A DNA stretch of 59,147 nt from Planotetraspora kaengkrachanensis (GCF_016862895.1 NZ_BONV01000046.1:1-59147), one strand, 5' to 3'; positions 8,992-18,092 are shown, counted from the stretch's first letter. A program made the numbers and translations. Notes: generated by a model not told the origin, from the sequence alone.

Positions 8992-10344
8992 TCACGGACG
9001 CCCGGGCAGCCGGTAGTTCTCGTCGAGGGCGGCGCCGCGCTCGGGCTTGTACAGGTCGTAGCCGCGGGCGTTGCACTGCAGTCCGCCGTTGATGCAGTGG
9101 GTGACCAGGGCGGCCAGCGTCGCGGGGTCCCAGGCGTTGAAGAAGTCATAGTGCCAGGTGTAGCCGCGACCGCTGGACAGCCTCACCTGCGACATGTCCC
9201 CGTCGGCCGGGAAAGCGATCTTGTATTCGAGCATCGGCACGGCGACGGGATGCGTCGTCGGGCACTCGCCGTTGACGGGGTAGGCCATGTGGCTCTTGTG
9301 ATCGGCGCTGTCGAGGTGGACGCCGTCCCAGCAGCTCGGAGCCTGATAGCGGACGTTGAGCTGGCTCCCGGCCGGGCAGGAGGCGGGGAAGTCCCAGTTG
9401 TGGAAGCTCTCCCCGCACTCCCAGCCTTCGACCGCGCCAGGGGCGTGCTGGAAGTCGGACAGAGTGGCGGTCGGACTGCCGACGACGTACCGGAGGCCCT
9501 GCGGGAACGGCCGCACGGAGGTGTAGTCGAGCACGCCGGACTTGTAATAGAGCACCTGCGGGCCGACCGGCACGATGAGCTGGTCGCCCTTGTAGACCGG
9601 GGGGAACCAGTAGCTCGACTTGTCGGCGGGGACGACGCACGACGTGCCTCCCGCCAGGAGGGACGCGAGCGTGGAGCTCGCCGTGGTCGTCACGTTGCCC
9701 ACGAACGTGTGCATGTGCGACGCGCCCGGCAGGCCGGGGAAGACGATCGGGTCGTCGGGACGGCTCTGGGTCACGCTGCAGTTGGCCTGGAACTCGTGGT
9801 GGGTGACCAGGGACGTGCCCGTGGGGGAGGGGGTCGGAGCCGGCGACCCGCCGGTCCCGTAGATCTTGAACTCCCAGAGGGAGTAGCCGTAGCCGGTGGC
9901 TCGTGCGGTTGCGTAGAGGCGGACGTAGCGGCCGGTTCCGGTGAGGGTGATGGTCTGGGTTCCGCCGGTCGCGGTGGTGGTGCTGTAGGCGTCGGTCCAG
10001 GTGGCGCCGTTGGTGGAGGTCTGGATTTTGAAGGCGGTGGCGTAGGCCGCTTCCCAGGTCAGGACGGCCTGGCTGATCGTCGCGGTGGCTCCCAGGTCGA
10101 CCTGCAGCCACTGCGGATCGCTGAACGAACTCGCCCAGCGCGTTCCAGGGTTGCCGTCGACGGCGAGGTAGGCGGCGTAGGCCCCTCCTTCGCTGGACGA
10201 CGCGGTCGCCTGCCTGCCCTGTGACAGCAGGGTGTCGGCCGCGACGGCGGGGCTGACGACCGCGACCAGCGCCGCGACCACGGCGGCCGCGGCCGCGATG
10301 ACCAGCCCGAGCCGGAGCCGGCCGGGACTGCGGGGTGGGTGCAT
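8992..10344 (-). CDS. Secreted CBM32 + DUF1996 protein
   Basis: This 450-residue exported protein has a signal peptide (residues 1-36, hydrophobic core then SPAVAADT). It is followed by an F5/8 type C (CBM32, discoidin-like) domain at about 37-165, a short Pro/Thr linker and a DUF1996 domain at about 180-445 (ASHMHTFVGN, YWFPPVYKG, WDFPASCP). DUF1996 is found in secreted fungal and actinobacterial proteins; its activity is not established. The CBM copy is nearly identical in DNA to the first CBM of the GH16 protein at 14622. Two operator palindromes lie upstream (10399-10412 and 10588-10601), so it likely belongs to the LacI regulon. A GAGGAGAGG ribosome site precedes the ATG. Confidence 0.88.
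   Translation of the reverse strand: MHPPRSPGRLRLGLVIAAAAAVVAALVAVVSPAVAADTLLSQGRQATASSSEGGAYAAYLAVDGNPGTRWASSFSDPQWLQVDLGATATISQAVLTWEAAYATAFKIQTSTNGATWTDAYSTTTATGGTQTITLTGTGRYVRLYATARATGYGYSLWEFKIYGTGGSPAPTPSPTGTSLVTHHEFQANCSVTQSRPDDPIVFPGLPGASHMHTFVGNVTTTASSTLASLLAGGTSCVVPADKSSYWFPPVYKGDQLIVPVGPQVLYYKSGVLDYTSVRPFPQGLRYVVGSPTATLSDFQHAPGAVEGWECGESFHNWDFPASCPAGSQLNVRYQAPSCWDGVHLDSADHKSHMAYPVNGECPTTHPVAVPMLEYKIAFPADGDMSQVRLSSGRGYTWHYDFFNAWDPATLAALVTHCINGGLQCNARGYDLYKPERGAALDENYRLPGRP
9878..10147 (-). repeat. CBM32 DNA block, copy 1 (inverted relative to copy 2)
   Basis: This block, read on the minus strand, is almost base-for-base identical to 14862-15142 on the plus strand, with only a handful of differences in about 270 bp. 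The identity includes synonymous positions, far more than protein conservation requires. It encodes most of the CBM32 domain of the DUF1996 protein. The two copies form a large inverted repeat flanking the lacI-GH3 operon. Confidence 0.9.
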
Positions 10345-10398
10345 TTCCTCTCCTCACTGCGGGGGGTGCCGGGCCCTGGGGCGACGGCGAAGGAGGTG

Positions 10399-10412
10399 GG
10401 AGAGCGCTCTCC
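10399..10412. promoter_or_regulatory. LacI-family operator, perfect palindrome
   Basis: The sequence GGAGAGCGCTCTCC is a perfect 14-bp palindrome about 55 bp upstream of the DUF1996 gene. The same word occurs at 14292 and 14548, and with one mismatch at 10588, always at genes flanking the LacI regulator. A TTGACA-like -35 on the minus strand (10440-10445) lies just upstream, so a repressor bound here would sit over the promoter. I found no convincing -10. Confidence 0.85.
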
Positions 10413-10587
10413 ATGAGAGTGGACCCGGCTGTCAGGGGTTGTCAAGGAACTCGTTCGAACTCGGTGAAATCACCGGTTAATCCATTCGAAACGAGCGAGA
10501 TCGCCCCGGCGGCGCGTCGCCGGAGGTGCGGCGAAGAGGGTGAATCGGCCCGCCTGGATGCGCCGCACGCCGTTGCGGCACCTTGTT

Positions 10588-10601
10588 GGAGAACGCTCTC
10601 C
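10588..10601. promoter_or_regulatory. LacI-family operator, one mismatch
   Basis: GGAGAACGCTCTCC differs at one half-site base from the perfect palindrome at 10399. It lies about 245 bp upstream of the DUF1996 start and just past the lacI stop. Its distance from the first operator (about 189 bp) would suit repression by looping, which is an inference. Confidence 0.7.
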
Positions 10602-10649
10602 AGCGGGGGGCTCCGAGCGCGTCCGCGGCACGAGCGAGGTCGGCGCCGC

Positions 10650-11702
10650 TCAGGCGGACTGGCGGACCACCAGGACGGGCGGGAAGATGACCGATGTCAC
10701 CTGGAGGTCCGGGTCCTCGATGTGGGCCAGCAGCAACCGGGCCATCTCGCCCGCCATGTCCTCCATGGGCTGGCGGACCGTCGTCAGCTGCGGCCGGCAG
10801 GCCGTCGCCGCGCTGCCGTCGTCGAAACCGATCACCGCGACGTCGTCGGGCACCGCGCGGCCGTGATCGCGGAGCGCGAGGAGCGCGCCCTGCGCCATCA
10901 GGTCGTTGGCCGCGAACACCCCGTCGATGTCGGGGTGCTCCGCGAGCAGCCGGTGCATGCCCGCCTCGCCGCTGTCCTGGGTGAAGTTGCCCTCGACCCC
11001 CGGGATGTACGGATGCCCGTGCCGGGCCATTGCGTCCTGGAAGCCGGACAGCCGGTCCTGGCTCGCGCGCACGTCGAAGGGCCCGGAGATCGTCGCCACG
11101 CGCCGGCGGCCCCGTGCCACGAGGCGGTCGGCGGCGAGCTCGGCCCCCGCCCGATGGGCCAGGTCGACGTAGCTGATCGGCGTGGGCCTGGCGGGCCGGG
11201 CCCACAACACCGCGGGGACCCCCGCCTCTACGACGAGCCGCGGCAGGGGGTCCTCGCCGTGGGTCGACACGAGCAGCGCGCCGTCCGCGCTGCCCTGCCG
11301 CAGATAACCGATCACCTGGTCGCGCGCCTGGGGGGTCTCGGCGAACATCAGGACGGGATGGATGCCCCGTGGACGGAGGTAGGCCACGGCGCCGCCCGCC
11401 ACCCGCCCGAAGAACGGGTCGGCGAAGACCTTGCTCTCGAACGGCTCCGCGCCCTCGTCGCCGCCGGCGCCGGAGACGACGAGCGCCACCGAGCCGGTCC
11501 GCCGCGTCACCAGGGAACGGGCCGCGCGGTTCGGCACGTAGCCGGTGGCCGCGATGGCCCGCCGGACGGTCTCCTGGATGTCCGGCGCGACGTTGCGTAC
11601 GCCGTTGATCACCCGGGACACCGTCGCCCGGGACACCCCCGCCACGCGGGCCACGTCCTCCAGCGTCGGAGTCGCCTGTGCCGGCGGGAGATCCGTACTC
11701 AT
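10650..11702 (-). CDS. LacI family transcriptional regulator
   Basis: This 350-residue regulator has an N-terminal LacI helix-turn-helix (TLEDVARVAGVSRATVSRVING, about 13-34), a hinge segment, then a periplasmic-binding-like effector domain (SADGALLVSTHG, FAANDLMAQGAL, VIGFDDG). Its ATG overlaps the GH3 stop as ATGA, so it is co-transcribed with and downstream of the GH3 gene. The four local palindromes are its probable operators, making it a local, autoregulated repressor of glucan-utilisation genes. The inducer is likely a glucan-derived oligosaccharide, by inference from neighbours. Confidence 0.92.
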   Translation of the reverse strand: MSTDLPPAQATPTLEDVARVAGVSRATVSRVINGVRNVAPDIQETVRRAIAATGYVPNRAARSLVTRRTGSVALVVSGAGGDEGAEPFESKVFADPFFGRVAGGAVAYLRPRGIHPVLMFAETPQARDQVIGYLRQGSADGALLVSTHGEDPLPRLVVEAGVPAVLWARPARPTPISYVDLAHRAGAELAADRLVARGRRRVATISGPFDVRASQDRLSGFQDAMARHGHPYIPGVEGNFTQDSGEAGMHRLLAEHPDIDGVFAANDLMAQGALLALRDHGRAVPDDVAVIGFDDGSAATACRPQLTTVRQPMEDMAGEMARLLLAHIEDPDLQVTSVIFPPVLVVRQSA

Positions 11703-14260
11703 GGGGCCTCCCCGGCGACCGTCGTGGCGGTGAGGGGGAGGTCGCCGGCGGAGCGGCCGGCGAGCACGTTGAAGGGGCCGGGCTCGGTGCGCCAGGCGCC
11801 GTCCCCGACGGACCAGTGCTGGACGGCGCGCGCCGCCACGGCGACCTCGACCTCGACCTCCTCACCCGGACCCGCCCCGGCGACGGCGTGCCCCGCCAGC
11901 CACCGCGCCGGCCGTTCCACCTCGCTGCGGGTGCGCGAGAGGTAGACCTGCACCACCTCGCGCCCCGCCCGGTCGCCGGTGTTGCGCAGCCGTACGGTGA
12001 CCGTGAACGGCCGGCCGGGTTCGACCTCCGGGGGCACGGTCACGGCCTCGTACGACCAGGACGTGTAGCCGAGTCCGTGCCCGAACCAGTAGGCCGGGGC
12101 GCCGGTCCCGCGCGCCCACGCCCGATGGCCGAGATGCAGGCCCTCGGCGTAGTCGAGCACGCCGTCCACCGGCGTGGTGCCGACGACTGCCTCGTCGGCC
12201 CAGGTCGTCGGCAGGCGCCCACCCGGCTCCGCCGTGCCGAGCAGGACGTCGGCCAGCCCGTGGCCGCCCTCCTGCCCGGGGAACCAGCTCAGCAGGACCG
12301 CGGAGACCTGCTCGCGCCACGGCAGGGCGACCGGTCCGCCGGAGTTCACGACCACGACGGTGTCCGGGTTGGCCGCGGCCACGGCGCGGACGAGGTCGTC
12401 CTGCCTGCCGGGCAGGGCGAGGGACGCACGATCGCGTCCCTCGCTCTCCGCCGCCTCGTCGGTGCCGACGACCACGACCGCGACATCGCTGTCGCGCGCG
12501 AGCGCCACGGCCGCGGCGAGCTCGTCGTCGTCGCTCAGGCGGGGCGGGTCCATGGCGAGCGCGCAGGCGCGGCCGGTGCCGCGGTCGAGCCGTCGCCGTG
12601 CCACCAGTTCGACCTCGCGGCCCGGCTCGAGGTCCACCTCCACGCGGCGGTAGGGAGGGGAGAGATGGACGGTCGCCGGATCGGCGGTGTCGAGCGCCAC
12701 GTCGGCGTCGAGGACGAGCCGCCCGTCCACCGTCAGCGAGACGTGACCCCACCCCCCGACGGCCACGGTCCACCGTCCCCCGGCGTCCGGCCGCACGAGA
12801 GCGCGGATCTCCGCCGTGCGGGTCCCGCGGACGGGCGCGGACTCGAGGATCCTCCCGGTGAGGCGGCGCTCGGCGTGGAGTTCGGCTCCGTCGGCGTCGA
12901 GCAGCCGCACCAGCACGCCGGGCAGGCCGCTTCTCGGATCGCGCGCGTTGGCCGTGTCCAGAGGGGTGGGGAGGTCGCTCGGATGCGCGCCGGCCGCATG
13001 GGTCACCTCCGCCCTGCCGGCCAGCGCGGCGCGGATGCCCTCCAGCGGGGAGACCGCCGAGGCAGGGAACACGCCCGCGCTCCCGCCGCCCTGGATCCGG
13101 GCGGCCGCCGCGTTCGGCCCGAGCACCGCGACCCGGCGCAGCCGCCCCGCGTCGAGCGGCAGCAGCCCGCCCTCGTTGCGGAGCAGCACCGTGCTCGCGC
13201 TCACGGCACGGCGCAGCAGCGTACGGCTCGCCTCCTCACCGGTCTCCGCGTGCGGGGACCGCGCGAGCACGGACCCGGCCGCGGTCTCCGCGTGCGGAGA
13301 CGCGGGCTTCTCCTCTACGGGTGCCGCGTGCGAGGACGCGGGCCTTTCCTCTACAGGAGCCGCGTGCGAGGACGCGGGCTTCTCCTCGACGGGCGCCGCG
13401 TGCGCGCCGAGCGCGCCGACGTGGGCGGCGAGCCGCAGCAGGCGGCGCACCTTGTCGTCGACGGCCGACTCGGGCACCTCGCCCGACCGCACGGCGGCGG
13501 CGAGCGCGTCGCCCCAGTGTTCGTTGGGGCCCGGCATGGCGAGGTCCTGGGCCGCCGTCGCGGCCGCCACCGTCGAGCGGACCGCCCCCCAGTCGGACAC
13601 CACCACTCCGTCGAAGCCCCATTCGCCCTTGAGGGGCTCGGCCAGCAGCGCGTTCTCCGACATCGTGACGCCGTTCACGCCGTTGTACGCCGACATCAGC
13701 GCCCACACGCCTGCTTCGACCGCCGCCTCGAACGGCGCGAGGTACACCTCGCGAAGGGTCCGCTCGTCCACGCGGGCGTCGAGGGTGAGTCGCTCGGTCT
13801 CGGAGTCGTTGGCGACGTAGTGCTTGGCCGTCGCGGCCACGCCGCCCGACTGCACGCCGCGGATGAAGGCGGCACCGATCCACCCGGCCAGCAGCGGATC
13901 CTCGGAGAAGCATTCGAAGTGGCGCCCGCCGAGAGCGGAGCGGTGCAGGTTCAGCGTCGGCGCGAGCAGGATGTCCACGCCCTTGCGCCGCGCCTCGGCC
14001 GCCAGCAGGGCGCCGAGTCGCGTGACGAGGTCGCCGTCCCAGGTCGCGGCCAGCGCCGTGGCGGAGGGGAGCGTCAACGACGTGTCGCGCTCGTCCCAGC
14101 CCTCGCCCCGCACGCCGGCGGGGCCGTCCGAGGTCACCATGGCGCGCAGACCGATGTCCGGCTCCGCGCCGGTCCGCCAGACGGTCGCGCCGGTGAGCAG
14201 CCGCACCTTCTGGTCGAGGTCCAGCTTGCCCACCAGGTGGTCGAGCTCGTCGTCGGTCAC
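11699..14260 (-). CDS. GH3 beta-glucosidase with PA14 domain
   Basis: This protein of about 853 residues has a GH3 N-terminal barrel (FDGVVVSDWGAV carries the nucleophile Asp), a GH3 C-terminal domain split by a PA14 insertion (about 440-570), and a fibronectin-III-like C-terminal domain. No signal peptide is visible, so it probably acts in the cytoplasm on imported oligosaccharides. GTG 14260 is preferred because AAGGAG lies 6 bp before it; an in-frame ATG lies at 14275. Between the two GH3 domains is an unusual repeat linker (His-Ala-Ala-Pro-Val-Glu-Glu units) encoded by 13289-13396. An operator palindrome at 14292 overlaps the promoter region. Confidence 0.92.
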   Translation of the reverse strand: MTDDELDHLVGKLDLDQKVRLLTGATVWRTGAEPDIGLRAMVTSDGPAGVRGEGWDERDTSLTLPSATALAATWDGDLVTRLGALLAAEARRKGVDILLAPTLNLHRSALGGRHFECFSEDPLLAGWIGAAFIRGVQSGGVAATAKHYVANDSETERLTLDARVDERTLREVYLAPFEAAVEAGVWALMSAYNGVNGVTMSENALLAEPLKGEWGFDGVVVSDWGAVRSTVAAATAAQDLAMPGPNEHWGDALAAAVRSGEVPESAVDDKVRRLLRLAAHVGALGAHAAPVEEKPASSHAAPVEERPASSHAAPVEEKPASPHAETAAGSVLARSPHAETGEEASRTLLRRAVSASTVLLRNEGGLLPLDAGRLRRVAVLGPNAAAARIQGGGSAGVFPASAVSPLEGIRAALAGRAEVTHAAGAHPSDLPTPLDTANARDPRSGLPGVLVRLLDADGAELHAERRLTGRILESAPVRGTRTAEIRALVRPDAGGRWTVAVGGWGHVSLTVDGRLVLDADVALDTADPATVHLSPPYRRVEVDLEPGREVELVARRRLDRGTGRACALAMDPPRLSDDDELAAAVALARDSDVAVVVVGTDEAAESEGRDRASLALPGRQDDLVRAVAAANPDTVVVVNSGGPVALPWREQVSAVLLSWFPGQEGGHGLADVLLGTAEPGGRLPTTWADEAVVGTTPVDGVLDYAEGLHLGHRAWARGTGAPAYWFGHGLGYTSWSYEAVTVPPEVEPGRPFTVTVRLRNTGDRAGREVVQVYLSRTRSEVERPARWLAGHAVAGAGPGEEVEVEVAVAARAVQHWSVGDGAWRTEPGPFNVLAGRSAGDLPLTATTVAGEAP
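13289..13396 (-). repeat. 36-bp in-frame tandem repeat inside the GH3 gene
   Basis: Three copies of a 36-bp unit (13289-13324, 13325-13360, 13361-13396) differ at only a few bases. They encode a 12-residue repeat containing PVEEKPAS in the linker between the two GH3 catalytic domains. A further partial copy follows. Such a linker is not part of the GH3 fold, so the array looks like a recent expansion. Confidence 0.9.
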
Positions 14261-14291
14261 GCGGCACTCCTTCACATCGGCCGACCAGGAT

Positions 14292-14305
14292 GGAGAGCGC
14301 TCTCC
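14292..14305. promoter_or_regulatory. LacI-family operator at the GH3-lacI promoter
   Basis: The perfect palindrome GGAGAGCGCTCTCC is extended here to 18 bp of symmetry (14290-14307, ATGGAGAGCGCTCTCCAT). It lies 31 bp upstream of the GH3 start, where bound repressor would block the GH3-lacI operon and so autoregulate the repressor gene. Confidence 0.87.
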
Positions 14306-14513
14306 ATCGTTACAGCCTCGGTGCGGCGGAGGCGGCCTGTCAATGGTGGAGATCGGCCCGTGGCCTGGGATGACGGGGCGCCCGGCGTGGATCGTGTGGC
14401 CGTCCCCGCCGCGTCGGCGCCGTGTCGGCGCCGACGTGGCACCGGGCCCCCGCTCGATGCCGCCGACGTTTCCGGGATGTCAGCGGAAGTTTTCGGGCCG
14501 AAGTTAAGGGACT

Positions 14514-14561
14514 TGACAGGCATCGTGTCGCGGGTCCACTCTCGCGTGGAGAGCGCTCTCC
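14514..14561 (+). promoter_or_regulatory. Promoter and LacI operator of the GH16 gene
   Basis: A TTGACA -35 element lies at 14514-14519 and the palindrome GGAGAGCGCTCTCC at 14548-14561. The arrangement, including GGGTCCACTCTC between them and the leader AGTGAGGAGAGG before the start codon, is closely matched upstream of the DUF1996 gene on the opposite strand. The two promoters are therefore duplicates. No clear -10 is visible. Confidence 0.75.
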
Positions 14562-14621
14562 CATCTCCTGCCACGTCCGCGCACGGGTACGGCAGGCACC
14601 CCCCGGCAGTGAGGAGAGGCC

Positions 14622-17600
14622 GTGCTTCCATCTCGTCGTCCAGACCGCCCGCGGTCAGGCCTGGCCATCGCGACGCTGATCACCGCGCTGGTCGCGCTGG
14701 TCACCGTGCTCGCCGCCGTGACCGGGGCCGGCTCCGCGCTCGTGGGTCGCGCGGTCGCGGCGGACGCGTTGTTGTCACAGGGGAAGCCGGCGACGGCCTC
14801 GTCGAGCGAGGGCGCCGGCTACGCGGCCTCGCTCGCCGTCGACGGCGACGCTGGAACGCGCTGGGCGAGTTCGTTCAGCGATCCGCAGTGGCTGCAGGTC
14901 GACCTGGGATCCACCGCGACGATCAGCCAGGCCGTACTGACCTGGGAAGCGGCCTACGCCACCGCCTTCAAAATCCAGACCTCCACCAACGGCGCCACCT
15001 GGACCGACGCCTACAGCACCACCACCGCGACCGGCGGAACCCAGACCATCACCCTCACCGGAACCGGCCGCTACGTCCGCCTCTACGCAACCGCACGAGC
15101 CACCGGCTACGGCTACTCCCTCTGGGAATTCAAGATCTACGGCACGAGCGGGACGACGTCTCCCTCGCCCACCCCCACGCCGAGCCCGTCGGCCGGCTGT
15201 GGTTCCGCGAACGCGGCCCTCGGCCGTCCGGCCACGGCCTCCTCCAGCGAAGGAGCGGGCACCCCCGCCTCGGCGGCCTTCGACGGCGACGCGACCGGCA
15301 CCCGCTGGGCCAGTGCGTACAGCGATCCCCAGTGGCTCCAGGTCGACCTGGGCTCGGCCCAGCAGATCTGCCGGGTGGTGCTGGTCTGGGAGACCGCCCA
15401 CGCGACGGCGTTCAGGATCCAGACGTCCGCAGACGGCTCGAACTGGACGGACATCTACTCCACGACGGGCGCGAGCGGCGGAACCCAGGCCCTCGACGTC
15501 TCGGGCACCGGCCGTTACCTGCGCGTGTACGGCACCGCCCGGGCGACCGGCTACGGCTACTCCCTCTGGGAGGTCACCGTCAACACAGGCACGGGCGGCG
15601 GCAGCGGCCCCGGCACCGGCGACTGGACCGAGGTGTGGAAGGACGAATTCGACGGGTCGGCCGGCACCTCACCGTCGTCCGCCAACTGGATCCTCCGTAC
15701 CGGAACGCAGTTCCCCGGCGGCGCGGAGAAGTGGGGGACCGGCGAGGTGGAGACGGCCACCGCGTCGACCGCCAACGTCTACCTCGACGGCGCGGGACGG
15801 CTCAACGTCAAGGCGATCAGGGACGGCGCCGGCAACTGGACCTCGGGACGGCTGGAGACCCAGCGCACCGACTTCGCCGCCCAGCCCGGCGAGCAGGTCA
15901 GGTTCACCGCACGGCTCAAGCAGCCCGACGTCGCCGACGCCGACGGCTACTGGCCGGGCTTCCGCGCCACGGGTGCGGCCTACCGCGGCGTCTACACGAA
16001 CTGGCCCGGCGTCGGCGAGACCGACATCATGACCGACGTCAACGGCCGCAGCCAGCTCGCCAACACCCTGCACTGCGGCACCGCGCCCGGCGGCCCCTGC
16101 AACGAGTACGACGGCAGGACCAGCGGGTTCGCCACCTGCGCCGGATGCCAGACGGGCTACCACGATTACACCCAGGTGATCGACCGCAGCACCACCGACG
16201 AGCAGATCCGCTTCTACCTCGACGGCGTGCAGACGTGGGTCGTCCGGGAGAGCCAGGTCGGCGTCGCCGCCTGGGACGCGGCGGTCCACCACGGCTTCTA
16301 CCTGCGACTCGACCTGGCGATCGGCGGTTCGCTGCCGAACGCCGTCGCGGGTTTCACCACGCCGACCGCCACCACCACGTCCGGCGGCGTCCTGAGCGTC
16401 GAGTCGGTCTCGGTCGCGAAGAAGACCGGTTCCGCGCCGCCGGCCATGACCGATCCGGCCACCCCGGCCGGCCCGAGCACCGCGCGGGTCACCGGGAGCC
16501 AGGGCGCCTGGCAGCTGACGGTGAACGGCCAGCCGTACGAGATCAGGGGACTGACCTACGGCCCGCCGCAGGCCGCGGCCGACGGGTACATGCGCGACCT
16601 GAAGTCGATGGGCGTCAACACGATCCGCACCTGGGGAGTCGACGACGCGGCCACACCGACGTTGCTGAACAGGGCGGCGCAGCAGGGCGTCAAGGTGATC
16701 GTCGGGCACTGGCTCAACCAGGGCGCCGACTACGTCAACGACGCCGCGTACAAGACGAGCGTGAAGAACGAGATCGTCGCCCGGGTCAACGCGCTCAAGG
16801 GCTACCAGGGCGTTCTCATGTGGGACGTGGGCAACGAGGTCATCCTCACCATGCAGGACCACGGCCTGCCCGCCGCCGAGGTCGAGGCGCGCCGTGTCGC
16901 CTACGCGAAGTTCGTGAACGAGGTCGCGGTCGCCGTCCACGCCGCCGACCCGAACCATCCCGTCACCTCGACCGACGCCTGGACCGGCGCATGGCCGTAC
17001 TACAAGGCGTACGCCCCGGCGCTCGACCTGCTCGCAGTGAACTCCTACGGCGCGATCGGCGGCGTGAAGCAGGCCTGGATCGACGGCGGGTACACCAAGC
17101 CGTACATCGTGACCGAGGGCGGGCCCGCCGGCGAGTGGGAGGTGCCCGCGGACGTCAACGGCGCGCCGACCGAACCGACCGACCCGCAGAAGAGAGCCGG
17201 CTACACGGCGAGCTGGAACGCCATCAAGGCGCATCCGGGCGTGGCCCTCGGCGCCACCGAATTCCACTACGGCCTGGAGAACGACTTCGGCGGTGTCTGG
17301 CTGAACACCTTCACCGGAGGATGGCGGCGCCTCGGCTACTACGCCCTGCGGCAGGCCTATACCGGCCAGCAGGCGGCCAACACGCCTCCGGAGATCACCT
17401 CCATGACCGTCGGCTCGCAGACCGCCGTACCCGCGGGCGGGCAGTTCACCGTGAGCGTGTCGGCCGCCGATCCGCAGGGCGACCCGATCCGCTACAACCT
17501 GATGATGAGCGACAAGCACATCAGCGGCGGCACCGGCTTCCGGCATGTCCGGTTCACCCAGACCGGCCCGGGCCAGTTCACGGCTACCGCGCCGCAGCAG

Positions 17601-18092
17601 ATGGGCGTGTGGAAGGTGTACGTCTACGCCTACGACGGACAGGGCAACGTCGGCATCGAGCAGAAGTCGTTCCGGGTCGTGCCGCCCCAGGTCGCGGGAA
17701 CCAACGCGGCCCTCGGCAGGCCCACCACCGCGTCGACCTACCAGGCGACCGGCGACGGCGGGCCGTTCACACCCGGCAGGGCCACCGACGGCAGCTTCAC
17801 CAGCCGCTGGGCGAGCGAGTGGAGCGACCCGCAGTGGTTGCAGGTCGACCTCGGCCAGACGACGGCGATCAAGCACGTGCAACTCGGCTGGGAGTCCGCG
17901 TACGGCAAGGCGTACCAGATTCAGACGTCGAACGACGGCGCCGGCTGGACGACGGTCTACTCGACCACGACGGGCGACGGCGGGTTCGACGATCTCGACC
18001 TCGCCGTGTCCGCGAGATACGTCCGCCTGAACCTCACTCAGCGCGGAACGGCGTACGGCTACTCGCTGTGGGAGTTCGGGGTCTACAAGTAG
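14622..18092 (+). CDS. Secreted multidomain GH16 / TIM-barrel / CBM32 enzyme
   Basis: This 1156-residue protein has a signal peptide or anchor (residues 1-47), CBM32 domains at about 48-175 and 190-325, a GH16 domain at about 335-605, a GH2/GH72-like TIM barrel at about 620-920 (WDVGNEV carries a likely acid/base Glu, TEGGP a likely nucleophile), an Ig-like segment and a third CBM32 at about 1025-1156. GH16 and GH72-like folds suggest a beta-1,3-glucan substrate such as laminarin or fungal wall. The GH16 active site reads GETDIMTD: the first Glu (residue 466, codon 16017-16019) is present, but the usual second Glu is Thr. The GTG start follows GAGGAGAGG. It is controlled by the operator at 14548. 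Confidence 0.88.
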   Translation: MLPSRRPDRPRSGLAIATLITALVALVTVLAAVTGAGSALVGRAVAADALLSQGKPATASSSEGAGYAASLAVDGDAGTRWASSFSDPQWLQVDLGSTATISQAVLTWEAAYATAFKIQTSTNGATWTDAYSTTTATGGTQTITLTGTGRYVRLYATARATGYGYSLWEFKIYGTSGTTSPSPTPTPSPSAGCGSANAALGRPATASSSEGAGTPASAAFDGDATGTRWASAYSDPQWLQVDLGSAQQICRVVLVWETAHATAFRIQTSADGSNWTDIYSTTGASGGTQALDVSGTGRYLRVYGTARATGYGYSLWEVTVNTGTGGGSGPGTGDWTEVWKDEFDGSAGTSPSSANWILRTGTQFPGGAEKWGTGEVETATASTANVYLDGAGRLNVKAIRDGAGNWTSGRLETQRTDFAAQPGEQVRFTARLKQPDVADADGYWPGFRATGAAYRGVYTNWPGVGETDIMTDVNGRSQLANTLHCGTAPGGPCNEYDGRTSGFATCAGCQTGYHDYTQVIDRSTTDEQIRFYLDGVQTWVVRESQVGVAAWDAAVHHGFYLRLDLAIGGSLPNAVAGFTTPTATTTSGGVLSVESVSVAKKTGSAPPAMTDPATPAGPSTARVTGSQGAWQLTVNGQPYEIRGLTYGPPQAAADGYMRDLKSMGVNTIRTWGVDDAATPTLLNRAAQQGVKVIVGHWLNQGADYVNDAAYKTSVKNEIVARVNALKGYQGVLMWDVGNEVILTMQDHGLPAAEVEARRVAYAKFVNEVAVAVHAADPNHPVTSTDAWTGAWPYYKAYAPALDLLAVNSYGAIGGVKQAWIDGGYTKPYIVTEGGPAGEWEVPADVNGAPTEPTDPQKRAGYTASWNAIKAHPGVALGATEFHYGLENDFGGVWLNTFTGGWRRLGYYALRQAYTGQQAANTPPEITSMTVGSQTAVPAGGQFTVSVSAADPQGDPIRYNLMMSDKHISGGTGFRHVRFTQTGPGQFTATAPQQMGVWKVYVYAYDGQGNVGIEQKSFRVVPPQVAGTNAALGRPTTASTYQATGDGGPFTPGRATDGSFTSRWASEWSDPQWLQVDLGQTTAIKHVQLGWESAYGKAYQIQTSNDGAGWTTVYSTTTGDGGFDDLDLAVSARYVRLNLTQRGTAYGYSLWEFGVYK
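14862..15142 (+). repeat. CBM32 DNA block, copy 2
   Basis: This is the plus-strand partner of the block at 9878-10147. It encodes most of the first CBM32 of the GH16 protein. The second and third CBM32 domains of the same protein are related only at protein level, so the high DNA identity marks recent duplication or gene conversion between the two genes rather than domain constraint. Confidence 0.9.
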
